47,093 nucleotides of DNA from Bacteroidota bacterium (GTDB taxonomy: Bacteria > Bacteroidota > Bacteroidia > Chitinophagales > Saprospiraceae). The notes under the pieces were generated by a model. It ran no database searches. It worked only from the letters and a program-made list of their open reading frames with translations, and was not told the DNA's origin. Where the stretch lies: contig JAKQLF010000284.1 in NCBI GenBank assembly GCA_029567325.1, forward strand, positions 1-47,093, read 5' to 3'. The position numbers were made by a program, and so were the translations under genes. This document shows, piece after piece, positions 1 through 8,111 of the stretch. Position 1 is the first letter of the stretch. Each line of letters begins with the position of its first letter.

Positions 1-1347
1 GAGCTTGATTGCAAGAGCTGTGAAATAGCAATCAAATCGGCAATTCAATGTTTGTATGCAGGTGCTACAAAAGCTGAAAACGGTGAGATATTTAATAACC
101 AAGCTTGCGGAATTGCGTTGTTGGAAACAGTTGGCCTCGAATTAATTTTACAAAAAGGTGGACCAGCATTTAAGTATCTAGCATCAAAAGTTCCAAAAAA
201 GGTTTTGTTGAAACATCTTTTAAGGAATGCAAATTTGGCCGAGGTACATATTGCTGGATTCCCAGGACTGTCTTTACCGAAAACTAAAATTTATTCCTTT
301 TTCAAATCTATTCATGGACCAATATCCACATCAAATGTTAAAATTCTTTTGGACATCACGGACGATGTTGCAGCAGATAAAATTGCTAAGATAATCCAAA
401 GAAATGGTGCCCTAGAAACAGAAATATTTGATTCAGGTTGGTTCACAGATTTGAGTAAAGCTGGTCTAAGCGGAGATGAAATTGCAAAATTATTAGAAGA
501 TTTTGAGGGAAAATTTGATTTGGTTGGTATATTTAAGAATGATTTAGGGCTTTTAAAGCCTTGGAGATTTCTAAAAAATACAAGGTATAGGATTGTTCCT
601 GAAGTTTTACTTAATTTTGAAAAATTAAGAAATAACAAGAAGGCTATAGCAATGTTCGGCACTGAAGCAAAATTAGCAAACTCGATTATTGATTTAGCAA
701 ATATTTTTGAAAAAAGTGGTTGGTTTGGAAAAATAAAGTTTGAAGAAGCTTTATCCCAATTAAATTCCAGTATAAGTAAGTTTCAAGGGAAGGCAGGTTT
801 TGATGACAGTGTTCTTAAAAATTTAAAAAACAAAAATACTGCTGTCCAAGATGGATTATGGTTTTCTTTGAAAGAAATGGAGTCTATCTCCCCATCGAAC
901 GTAAAAAATGTTGATCTCTCATTTGAAGTTGATGATCTCGGAAATTCCTTACCTTGCGATGGGAAAAATGGGCGATGTTTTGATGTGGAATTAGTTTCGG
1001 GACCTCCAAGATTTATTGAGTTTAAAAGTATAAAGGAATATTTAGTAAAAGATAAAATTTCTTTTAATGTAGGGCAGTTAAAGGCTTATCTAGAAAACAT
1101 TGAAAATCTTGATGATCTCAGCTACGTGTTTAATAGTTCAAAATTGGTTAATCCAAAAGAGTTTATGAGAAAAGTGTTTTTGGAAAATGCAGAACAACTA
1201 TTTAAATCTGGAGATTTAAATGGTATTTTTAATAACATTAATCTAGAAACAGGAATGAAAATCAATATTACGACCTGGGAACAACTTGAAAATCTATGCA
1301 ATAGTCCATCTTTTGAAAAATCAACATTATTCAATTTTGTAAGATGA
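1..1347 (+). CDS. 3' part of a large protein, possible polymorphic toxin with PD-(D/E)xK-like nuclease end
   Basis: The frame is open to the left edge, so the gene begins outside the window; the first ATG/TTG-like start near base 52 is probably not real, because the preceding codons read ELDCKSCEIAIKSAIQC in the same frame. No membrane segment or repeat is obvious. Counting from base 52, the C-terminal third contains D311, then IEFKS with E323 and K325. This D-x11-E-x-K spacing fits the core of PD-(D/E)xK nucleases, but that is a motif reading, not a family match. The stop overlaps the next gene by ATGA, the arrangement usual for a toxin followed by its immunity gene. A large secreted or Rhs-like carrier with a variable nuclease tail is the preferred inference; an ordinary cytosolic protein is possible. 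Confidence 0.5.
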   Translation, partial: ELDCKSCEIAIKSAIQCLYAGATKAENGEIFNNQACGIALLETVGLELILQKGGPAFKYLASKVPKKVLLKHLLRNANLAEVHIAGFPGLSLPKTKIYSFFKSIHGPISTSNVKILLDITDDVAADKIAKIIQRNGALETEIFDSGWFTDLSKAGLSGDEIAKLLEDFEGKFDLVGIFKNDLGLLKPWRFLKNTRYRIVPEVLLNFEKLRNNKKAIAMFGTEAKLANSIIDLANIFEKSGWFGKIKFEEALSQLNSSISKFQGKAGFDDSVLKNLKNKNTAVQDGLWFSLKEMESISPSNVKNVDLSFEVDDLGNSLPCDGKNGRCFDVELVSGPPRFIEFKSIKEYLVKDKISFNVGQLKAYLENIENLDDLSYVFNSSKLVNPKEFMRKVFLENAEQLFKSGDLNGIFNNINLETGMKINITTWEQLENLCNSPSFEKSTLFNFVR

Positions 1348-2465
1348 TAAATTTAACAAATATCGAGAATATAAATACGATTAGAATATTAGATGATAAT
1401 CTTTATTTTGTAAATAATAATTTATTTAAATTATACAAATTTGATAATGATAATGAATTTGTTGAGGTCGTTTTTACCGACTTTAAAATAAACAAAATTT
1501 TTAAGGTAAAAAACTTGATTATTGTTACAGATCAATCAAATACTGGTTATAAATTATTAGCTGAAAAAATTGAGAAAATTGAAGACTTTTCATTAGACTC
1601 AATTTGTGAAGTTAGTGGTATCGCTGTATCTACTAAATGGATTTCTTATGAACCAGTTCTCATCAGGAATTATTTATATGACATAGTCAATTCAAAATTA
1701 TTATGGGAAATTAATTCACCAAATTTAAGATTTGATAAAAATTTATTATTTAGTTTAAATTCTAATGGTTTTAAAGTTTATAGCTCAACCTATAATAATC
1801 TTGAATTGGAATTCTTAATGCCTAATTCTAAATATAATTGGTCAGCTTTCAACTACAAAAATGAGTTAATGGACCATCAAGCAGAAATAAAGCGAATCAT
1901 TGGTGTTTACAAAAATATAGTTTGGATAACACTTAATAGTGGTAGGTTACTTGGCATAGAAATGACTCAAGGAAGCATTAAATTTGATACTCTAGAAATT
2001 AATAGATATATCGGTAAAAAGCCATTATTTTCTCATTATGATCCTGAAGTTGTAGCTTCAAAAGATTGGTCATTGTATCTTTTACAGTACACTCAACTTG
2101 ATGAAAAGAATGGGGTATTGTTTGGGTTGAGAAATTATTATTATTTCGAAATTGATTTGACTGATCCTGCAAATAGATACGTTATTTACGATGCTTCTGA
2201 CTCGTTTTTGCAATTTAAAATTGAAGCTGATATGGCAAATGGCTATGAATGGACTTGGTGCGAAAATGAGATTTATTTTGGTCGCAATTTTACAGAATTC
2301 AATAATTTAGGCGTTTTTAATAGACTCACCAAAACTGTAACATGGGCAACGCGATTAGAACAAGATAATGGGCAAGCCAGAAATATTAGTAAAATTGAAT
2401 ATGGATCAGGGACCCTTTATGTACTGGATCAATTAAAAACCTTGCATATTTTTAAGAATCAGTAA
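1344..2465 (+). CDS. Hypothetical protein, candidate immunity protein
   Basis: This 373-residue protein was not recognised. It has no signal peptide or membrane segment and is rich in Asn, Asp, Leu and aromatic residues in short alternating strands (for example ILDDNLYFVNNNLFKLYKF), suggesting an all-beta, possibly propeller-like fold. Its ATG lies inside the stop region of the preceding gene (ATGA overlap), so the two are translationally coupled. Known toxin-immunity pairs are organised this way, and an acidic cytosolic beta-rich protein would suit binding a basic nuclease. The immunity role is inferred from position only. Confidence 0.5.
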   Translation: MINLTNIENINTIRILDDNLYFVNNNLFKLYKFDNDNEFVEVVFTDFKINKIFKVKNLIIVTDQSNTGYKLLAEKIEKIEDFSLDSICEVSGIAVSTKWISYEPVLIRNYLYDIVNSKLLWEINSPNLRFDKNLLFSLNSNGFKVYSSTYNNLELEFLMPNSKYNWSAFNYKNELMDHQAEIKRIIGVYKNIVWITLNSGRLLGIEMTQGSIKFDTLEINRYIGKKPLFSHYDPEVVASKDWSLYLLQYTQLDEKNGVLFGLRNYYYFEIDLTDPANRYVIYDASDSFLQFKIEADMANGYEWTWCENEIYFGRNFTEFNNLGVFNRLTKTVTWATRLEQDNGQARNISKIEYGSGTLYVLDQLKTLHIFKNQ

Positions 2466-2691
2466 AAACTAGTTACGTAAATCTATTTTTTATTTTGTTA
2501 AAGAAAATTCCTATTTCTTTTGTTAGAGAATAGGCGAAGGCGTAGAGTATAACTTAAAAATGAAAAACAATTATAATATAACTAGTGATATAATGAACGA
2601 ATGTGCAAAGGCCAATAACAGAAAATAGTCAAATCCAGGAATGTAACATCAAAATTAGCCCAAAATATAGACATCATCCAAATTTTTAAAA

Positions 2692-3101
2692 ATGAATAAG
2701 ATAAAAGAAATCTATATTGGTGTTTTTTATTGGTTATTTGAATTAGGTGAAAACGCCATTTCCAAATGGGCCAGTGAATGGAAAGCATATATGTTCCAGA
2801 CTATTATTGAAGCATGGACTATTTTTTCGATTTTTTATTACATTACATATTTTATAACATAGAATTTTCGCAATCGTTTTTGAAGTATTTTTTCACTTTA
2901 TTTTTTATGATTGAAGTCACAAAAATCTATTATTTATATGAAAGAGGTGATATATGGAAAAGACATGTTAGCTATTTTAAAAATATGGATAAAAAAGGTA
3001 GGAAACAATCTTTATTCCTCACCATATTTATAATTTTGGCTTTAGCTATTAATGTTATTACTAGCATTTATTTTTTATCACTTACAAAACCTGCTGGGTA
3101 A
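2692..3101 (+). pseudogene. Small membrane protein split by a frameshift
   Basis: Two overlapping frames together look like one small membrane protein. The first runs 2692-2862 (MNKIKEIYIGVFYWLFELGE...) and is hydrophobic near its end. The second is open from 2811, with its first ATG at 2814, and runs to 3101; it encodes two hydrophobic stretches separated by the charged segment YERGDIWKRHVSYFKNMDKK. The frames overlap across 2811-2862, which contains two T6 runs, a typical place for a one-base indel. Alternatively, only 2814-3101 (95 aa) is expressed. Its position downstream of the toxin/immunity pair hints at a decayed extra immunity gene, but no family was recognised. Confidence 0.4.
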
Positions 3102-3477
3102 TTTAATTTAATCATTGTTTACACCCAGCAGTCAAATGAACTAAGCGTTGGTGGAATTGTAATGACTCTGATGCTACTATGCTGTTTTGGTACAAGAATT
3201 TTAATCTAGGGAATTATAGAATAGACTATACATTAGATAGAAAATATCAAACAAAGCCATATAAAATATTTTAGAATTTGTGGAATATTGATAATGGTCT
3301 TATCATTTTTATTCCCTGTTTGGTATATTTGGCTTTTAGTGAGTTTGAAGAATTCATAGAATGTGCGAAATTCTATTTGTATGCTAGCGCCAATCTTTGC
3401 TAAATTGGGGTGCAGTGATTAGAAAAGAATATGGAAGAATAACTTATTTTGTTACAGATAGAAACTTAAGGTAAACA
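3102..3477. other. Gene-free AT-rich stretch
   Basis: No convincing gene. A short open segment around 3237-3359 encodes a hydrophobic run (CGILIMVLSFLFPVWYIWLL) ending in a stop, and is the best candidate for a remnant of a small membrane protein. It has no good start codon. No hairpin or repeat was noticed. Confidence 0.4.
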
Positions 3478-3984
3478 ATGCAAAAATACTTAGAAATTAT
3501 TTTTTTGTTTATTATAATGTTATCCATATTGACAAGCTGTTACTTGGTGATTTATAAATTTCCAATTTCAACTGTATTTTCTATCCAATACTTACTTGAT
3601 GTGATTGGGGTCATTTTATTTATCTTGACTTTTTTATACATTGTTATAAACAGATTTGTTCTAACAAATAACCATAAACACAATATATCACTTAATAAGT
3701 TATATGTTCCAAGATTTACTTCAATTGTTTTTATCACAATTTTAGTATTTAAATGGGCTTTTATCATGTATGATATAGAAGTAATTGGAGGAAATTTAAG
3801 TGTGGAAGATGGTATTTATTCAATTATTTCAAATGGTAGGTTAGTTAGATTTATTGATTATGAGCAGTTTGACTTTTATACAAGGATACTTGTGGGCGAA
3901 GAAATTTTATTTGTTGGGGCAATATTAATTTTAAATTTATTCATTTACTTATATAAGAAAAAATATCTGTCAGCAAAAAAGTAA
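3478..3984 (+). CDS. Small four-TM membrane protein, unknown function
   Basis: A 168-residue protein with four hydrophobic segments at about residues 5-26, 36-58, 78-98 and 138-157, and a polar loop of about 40 residues between TM3 and TM4 (VIGGNLSVEDGIYSIISNGR...). It ends in a lysine-rich tail (YKKKYLSAKK), which suggests a cytoplasmic C-terminus. No family was recognised. The only close neighbours are the frameshifted membrane gene upstream and a strong hairpin at 4100 downstream, so it is probably monocistronic. The start ATG at 3478 is the first in frame and gives a membrane-compatible N-terminus. Confidence 0.6.
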   Translation: MQKYLEIIFLFIIMLSILTSCYLVIYKFPISTVFSIQYLLDVIGVILFILTFLYIVINRFVLTNNHKHNISLNKLYVPRFTSIVFITILVFKWAFIMYDIEVIGGNLSVEDGIYSIISNGRLVRFIDYEQFDFYTRILVGEEILFVGAILILNLFIYLYKKKYLSAKK

Positions 3985-4099
3985 CATTGGGTTTATTGCT
4001 CATGTAAAAAACTCAATTGTAACAATAGACAAAAAGCAATATCCTAAGGTTGTAAATCATCCATGTTAAGTACGAAATTCTGATGCGTCTAGTATATGT

Positions 4100-4132
4100 G
4101 AATTATTGAAAAAATATTTTTTTCAATAATTC
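4100..4132. terminator. Perfect 15-bp hairpin, bidirectional terminator
   Basis: Arms 4100-4114 and 4118-4132 are perfect inverted complements (GAATTATTGAAAAAA) around a 3-base loop. The A-run on one arm and T-run on the other place a U-tract at the stem end in either direction, as in a bidirectional intrinsic terminator. It follows the membrane protein gene by 115 bp. The rest of 3985-4391 shows no gene. Confidence 0.65.
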
Positions 4133-4391
4133 GGTAAATAATTTTATCACATTTATTGATACCGAGTGATCTAGTTAAAAAGTAATTTATTAGGATTTGC
4201 AATTTCGCTCTAAAATAAATACGTCAATATGTTAGGTAAATTATTAAAAATGCTTAATTTTATGACACAGAGCATTTTAGAAGTGACAACTGTCTTTGGC
4301 AATGAATTATAGAATACTGTTTCTATTCATGACGGAAATACTTTTATAATACTCTAGTGGGATTTTTTCATTTACCTCTAAAAAACAGATC

Positions 4392-5399
4392 ATGAAAGTT
4401 CATTTGGTTAAAATAGCATTCTTTGCTCTCCTTGGCTTTATAAACTGTAAGGAAGTGGCCGCAAGCTCTATGATTGAAATACAACTGGATGATCCGACAT
4501 TCAACCAATTGTATGTTTTCAGGACATTTAATCTGGAAGAATGTATTGATACGATTACCATCGCTTCGGATGGTAAGTTTCATTGGGAAACTCAAGAAAT
4601 CAATGAGTTATTCTTTATTTCTGATAAGAAACCAGATGATGAAAATCGTAAACATAATTATTATTGTTCTGTGATGGCAGAAAAAGGTCCAATCAATTTT
4701 ACCTTGTATAAGGGGCAAGATAAATACGATACAAACAGTCTTACAAATGAAGAAATTGCAAACTTTTATGTAAATGCCAATCAAAATATTTTTGATACAT
4801 TAGCTATTGAGCAGTCAATTATCAAAAACAACAACAATGCATTCGGGGTTTTTGCGCTAAAATTTATTGGGTCGACTCGTTTTTCGGAACAAACATTCCA
4901 AACACTGATAAATACATTGGAAGAAAGGTGTTTCACACAATTTTATTATGGCAGGCAAATGAAAGGGCTCAGATATCCAATCAAACATTTTCCTGAAATT
5001 GTAGTCAAAAATCAGGAAGATCAAATTATGGATTTGGAATTTACTTCGGCACACTATACCGTTATTGACTTCTAGGCTTCATGGTGTGGACCATGTATCA
5101 AAGCGATGGCCAACTATGAAAACATCTTAAAGCAAAATGAAGATTTAAATTTTAAAGTAATTGCTTTAAGCATTGACGAAGAAGAACAGGATTGGAAAGG
5201 GTTTTTGAATAAAAAACAATTCAGTTACGCCCATTACCTGATTCCAAATGGAGCTAAAAAGGATAGTTTAAGTATAGATGTCGCATTGCAAACCGTACCT
5301 CGACTTATGGTTGTAAATGATAAGGGTGATGTTTTGCAAGGTAGATCTGAGAGTCTTGAGTCGGCCATTGCATTTATAAGGAGTATGGATAAGAAGTGA
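4392..5399 (+). pseudogene. TlpA/ResA-like thiol-disulfide oxidoreductase with in-frame TAG
   Basis: Read through one TAG, this is a 335-codon thioredoxin-like protein. Residues 1-19 form an export signal with a loose lipobox before C20 (GFINCKE). Residues 26-130 resemble the DUF4369 N-terminal domain common in Bacteroidota TlpA proteins. The thioredoxin domain starts near 205 with VIDF, a stop, then ASWCGPC. The stop at codon 228 (bases 5073-5075) replaces the Trp of the usual DFWASWCGPC motif, a one-base TGG to TAG change. The CxxC cysteines are 232 and 235, and the cis-proline is P303 in TVPRLMVV. An intact version would reduce or shuffle disulfides in the periplasm. The downstream part remains open and conserved, so the lesion is recent, a sequence error, or read through. 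Confidence 0.8.
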
Positions 5400-5673
5400 T
5401 TTCTTGCCCAATCATTTTTATGTTCAAGAATGTAATTACATTATTTTAATTCTATCCTAGAGACTTATTTCAATGATAAATTACAGGGCATTCTATTCGA
5501 TTGGCTCTAGGAAGTCTTTTTCAGCAATAGGGATTTAAATTGGTTAAAATTAATTTGTATTCTTTTTACTCATAACTGATATTTATAAAGCCATAGTATC
5601 ATTTTCACAATCATACTTCAAATTAATGCATACTTTGCATTCAATTATTTGTAAAACATTTCCAATATCTATA

Positions 5674-6309
5674 ATGAAGCAATTTTATTTTCTCTCACTG
5701 GCTTTTTTGTTTTTGATTGCTTGCAAGGAAGAGCAGGTAGCAGTTTCGTCACCATCAAATGTGGCTGAAAAGAAAAACATTGTCTCTGAAAAAGAATTAA
5801 ACTTTGTGTGGTCTGAAGTTGTATATGATGCTGAATTACAAGATTCTATGACCAGATTGATGATCAATGAAGCATTCTTGGATACCATTTCAGAGGAAGA
5901 AAAAGCGGCCATAGGTTTTGTTGCCACTTTTGTAGGAAATGAGTGCGATTGGGACGGTGCCTATAAAGAAGACCGAAGTAATTTGGTATGTACCGTTCTA
6001 GACGCATTGGATTTAGGTTACCAGTGTTCTGATACTCATTTGGGTTTTCTGCGTGAGTGGTTTGACAGTGATACCGCCTCGCTCAACGTTCTTTCCTCAG
6101 ATTCTTGTCCTACCTTACCAGGAGGTTCTACCAACTTTTCAGAAATTGAAAGCATGCATTTATTTGTAAAAAATAACATCATCACCATTACTTCAGTGAT
6201 CAATTACGGCGATGTGAGGCAAGATGTTTATAAAACAAAAAGAGAAAGGGTCTATTTTAATGTAAGTGAGGAAGGCTTGAGAGTAGGGGAGAGATTTAGC
6301 GAAGATTAA
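5674..6309 (+). CDS. Hypothetical lipoprotein
   Basis: The chosen start is the ATG at 5674 rather than the in-frame ATG at 5626, because it gives a clean lipoprotein signal (MKQFYFLSLAFLFLIACKEE) with the lipobox LIAC. The mature protein is acidic, about 190 residues, with a Ser/Val linker followed by a domain holding several cysteines (NECDWD, LVCTV, YQCSD, DSCPT), which may form disulfides. The tail is beta-like (NIITITSVINYGDVRQDVYK). No family was recognised. It is probably anchored in the outer or inner membrane facing the periplasm. It stands alone, 274 bp after the broken oxidoreductase. Confidence 0.65.
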   Translation: MKQFYFLSLAFLFLIACKEEQVAVSSPSNVAEKKNIVSEKELNFVWSEVVYDAELQDSMTRLMINEAFLDTISEEEKAAIGFVATFVGNECDWDGAYKEDRSNLVCTVLDALDLGYQCSDTHLGFLREWFDSDTASLNVLSSDSCPTLPGGSTNFSEIESMHLFVKNNIITITSVINYGDVRQDVYKTKRERVYFNVSEEGLRVGERFSED

Positions 6310-6384
6310 TGTTGCGGTGTATCATTACTGACATAAACTTTACACTACAATGATTTCTTTACTCGCAACAACATTGTTACTAAT

Positions 6385-6483
6385 TCAACCCCATTCGGGC
6401 CAATTCAGGGTTGTAATAAATTGGGGTTTTGATTCACCGAGCTTCGCACGGGGCTAATCAAATTGAACCTTTTCTGGGTTCTG
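6385..6483. repeat. REP-like element, copy 1
   Basis: The block contains nested inverted segments (CAACCCC ... GGGTTG, then CACCGAGCTTCGCACGGGG, then a GAACC...GGTTC pair). It aligns by eye with 13186-13270 over about 90 bases, sharing TCAACCC, GGGTTGTAA, CAAATTGAACC and GGGTTCT in the same order. Non-coding; a dispersed extragenic palindromic repeat. Confidence 0.6.
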
Positions 6484-6507
6484 ATCTATCCGCAAGAGCA
6501 GGAAAAC

Positions 6508-6845
6508 GTGTCCTGCAGATTGCGCAGATGAACCAGAAAGCAAACTCAGAACTCAGTAAAGATCAGCTGGAAGGGTGTCCCGCAGATTGCGCAGATGAAC
6601 GCAGAAAGAAAAATATCCCCCAAGAATAAAACTCAGCGAAGATCTGCGAAATCAGCGGGAAACAAAATCAGCGAAGATCCGCAAGATCAGCGGGAAAAAG
6701 TGTCCCGCAGACTGCGCAGATGAACGCAGAAAGAAAAATATCCCTCAAGAATAAAACTCAGCGAAGATCTGCGAAATCAGCGGGAAAAAGTGTCACGCAG
6801 ACTGCTAAAATGAAAGCAGAAAGAAAAATCAGCGAAGATGCGCTG
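6508..6845. repeat. Tandem copies of a long-hairpin dispersed repeat
   Basis: Four starts of GTGTCCCGCAGATTGCGCAG-type sequence occur near 6509, 6576, 6701 and 6791. Two full units, 6578-6660 and 6703-6785, are the same length (83 bp) and spaced 125 bp apart. Each begins TCCCGCAGATTGCGCAGAT and ends ATCTGCGAAATCAGCGGGA, which are near-complementary, so each unit can fold as a long imperfect hairpin. The other copies are partial or decayed. The short reading frames here are translations of the repeat, not genes. Confidence 0.7.
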
Positions 6846-6936
6846 ACTACCCGATCTCCTATGAAGACAATTTACTTTCGTCTCTCATCTCTCATCCTTC
6901 ATCTTCCGAACTCTTGTAAAATAGACCTATATTTAA

Positions 6937-6954
6937 TATTGAAAATTTTCAATA
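6937..6954. other. 18-bp perfect palindrome
   Basis: TATTGAAAATTTTCAATA is self-complementary and lies 15 bp beyond the 3' end of the minus-strand hydrolase gene. It lacks a clear T-run, so a terminator role is uncertain. Confidence 0.4.
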
Positions 6955-6969
6955 ATAAGTAAGCAACCT

Positions 6970-7869
6970 CTATTTCAAATTTTTACTTTCAAATGTCCAT
7001 TTATCCGATTTGCACAAACCGCAGTTTTCTCCCACAAACATTTTACTGGCGTTTTTATCACCCTTGAGTTGCCAATTGTACCATGCTGTTGCTACAATTG
7101 CAAATTCACCACCGTGAGGCTGTCTGTAAGTGCCACCATGTCCTACTTCCAGGTTTGCAGCGAAGGCAGGAACGTGTTCTATTCGTTTGTAGTCGTCCAT
7201 GCCATTGTTGTAGGCAATGTCTGATGGTCCGCCCAACATGTATAAAACGGGAGAGTGGATTTTTAGTAAATCTTCTTTTTTCAAAGGAGGCATGCCAGGC
7301 ATTCCACCACCATTTCCAAGTACTCCGCTGTTGTAAACAACTGCAGTGGTTACCCTCGGATCAGGAGCCATTTCGATGGTTTGCAATCCACCACAAGACA
7401 TGCCACTGACAGAAACTTTATCTGTAGCAACTTTTCCAAAAAGAGGACTTGTTTTATTACTATTCTCGGCAATAGCCCAGTCAATTGCATCCGTGAGTTG
7501 CTTGGACTGTGTACGACCCTCAGGTTTTACACCCTCTACAGGCATAGGGCCGATAGCAATGACCAGATATCCATAAGATGCCACTTCAGAAAGAAAATTG
7601 ACGTGCTCCCAGGGAGAATTGGCACAAGCCCCATTTCCCCAGGCAATGATAGGAAGTTTATGATCTTTTCCAAATTTACTCAAATCTTCAGGTCTGAACA
7701 CCGTGTGGGTCTGTAGGGAGGGCTCAGCAATCATGAGTGCTTTGTGTGGACCTGTGCCACCGTCTTCCACCACTTTTGTCACTGCTTTTTGACCCATTAG
7801 CGAAATACAACCAACTATTGACAGAGATAATATTCCAATTCTAATAAATGTGAACTTGATCGAATTCAT
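6970..7869 (-). CDS. Secreted alpha/beta hydrolase, dienelactone-hydrolase-like
   Basis: A 299-residue protein with an N-terminal hydrophobic export segment (about 7-26). The oxyanion-side strand is PIIAWGNGAC (73-82). The nucleophile elbow is SGMSCGG with Ser158, matching GxSxG. A likely acid is D217 in LGGPSDIAY and a likely base is H244 in VGHGGTY, giving a complete Ser-Asp-His set. The family cleaves esters or lactones; the substrate cannot be read here. It lies 242 bp downstream of the SusCD operon on the same strand, separated by a terminator, so it has its own promoter but may act on the same nutrient in the periplasm. The C-terminus carries an extra CGLC pair. Confidence 0.75.
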   Translation of the reverse strand: MNSIKFTFIRIGILSLSIVGCISLMGQKAVTKVVEDGGTGPHKALMIAEPSLQTHTVFRPEDLSKFGKDHKLPIIAWGNGACANSPWEHVNFLSEVASYGYLVIAIGPMPVEGVKPEGRTQSKQLTDAIDWAIAENSNKTSPLFGKVATDKVSVSGMSCGGLQTIEMAPDPRVTTAVVYNSGVLGNGGGMPGMPPLKKEDLLKIHSPVLYMLGGPSDIAYNNGMDDYKRIEHVPAFAANLEVGHGGTYRQPHGGEFAIVATAWYNWQLKGDKNASKMFVGENCGLCKSDKWTFESKNLK

Positions 7870-8051
7870 ATATTTATTTGTTTAACCTGTTTGGTGTTTA
7901 TACCAGTATTTAGCATTCAAGAGTGATAAAAGTAAGGATTATATTTAAATTAGCAATATTTGGGAAGTTTATCCAAGGAAATTATTGCTTAGAAATTCAG
8001 CAATGTCACATCACAAGTAATTCCTACGCACCATGACGGAATTTCAAAAAT

Positions 8052-8083
8052 AAAAAAAAAGGAGACCAGTAAAACTGACCTCC
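8052..8083 (-). terminator. Intrinsic terminator of the SusCD operon
   Basis: On the minus strand, GGAGGTCAG (8083-8075), a five-base loop and CTGGTCTCC (8069-8061) form a nine-pair stem with two G-U pairs, followed at once by nine T. It starts 29 bp after the SusD stop codon. Confidence 0.8.
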
Positions 8084-8111
8084 TCAAATTTATTACAGAC
8101 AATATTTGCGC

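Noticed and set aside
6429-6962. Plus-strand small frames rich in RSAKSAGK and AERK
   Set aside because: They lie entirely within the dispersed hairpin repeats and carry no domain signal.
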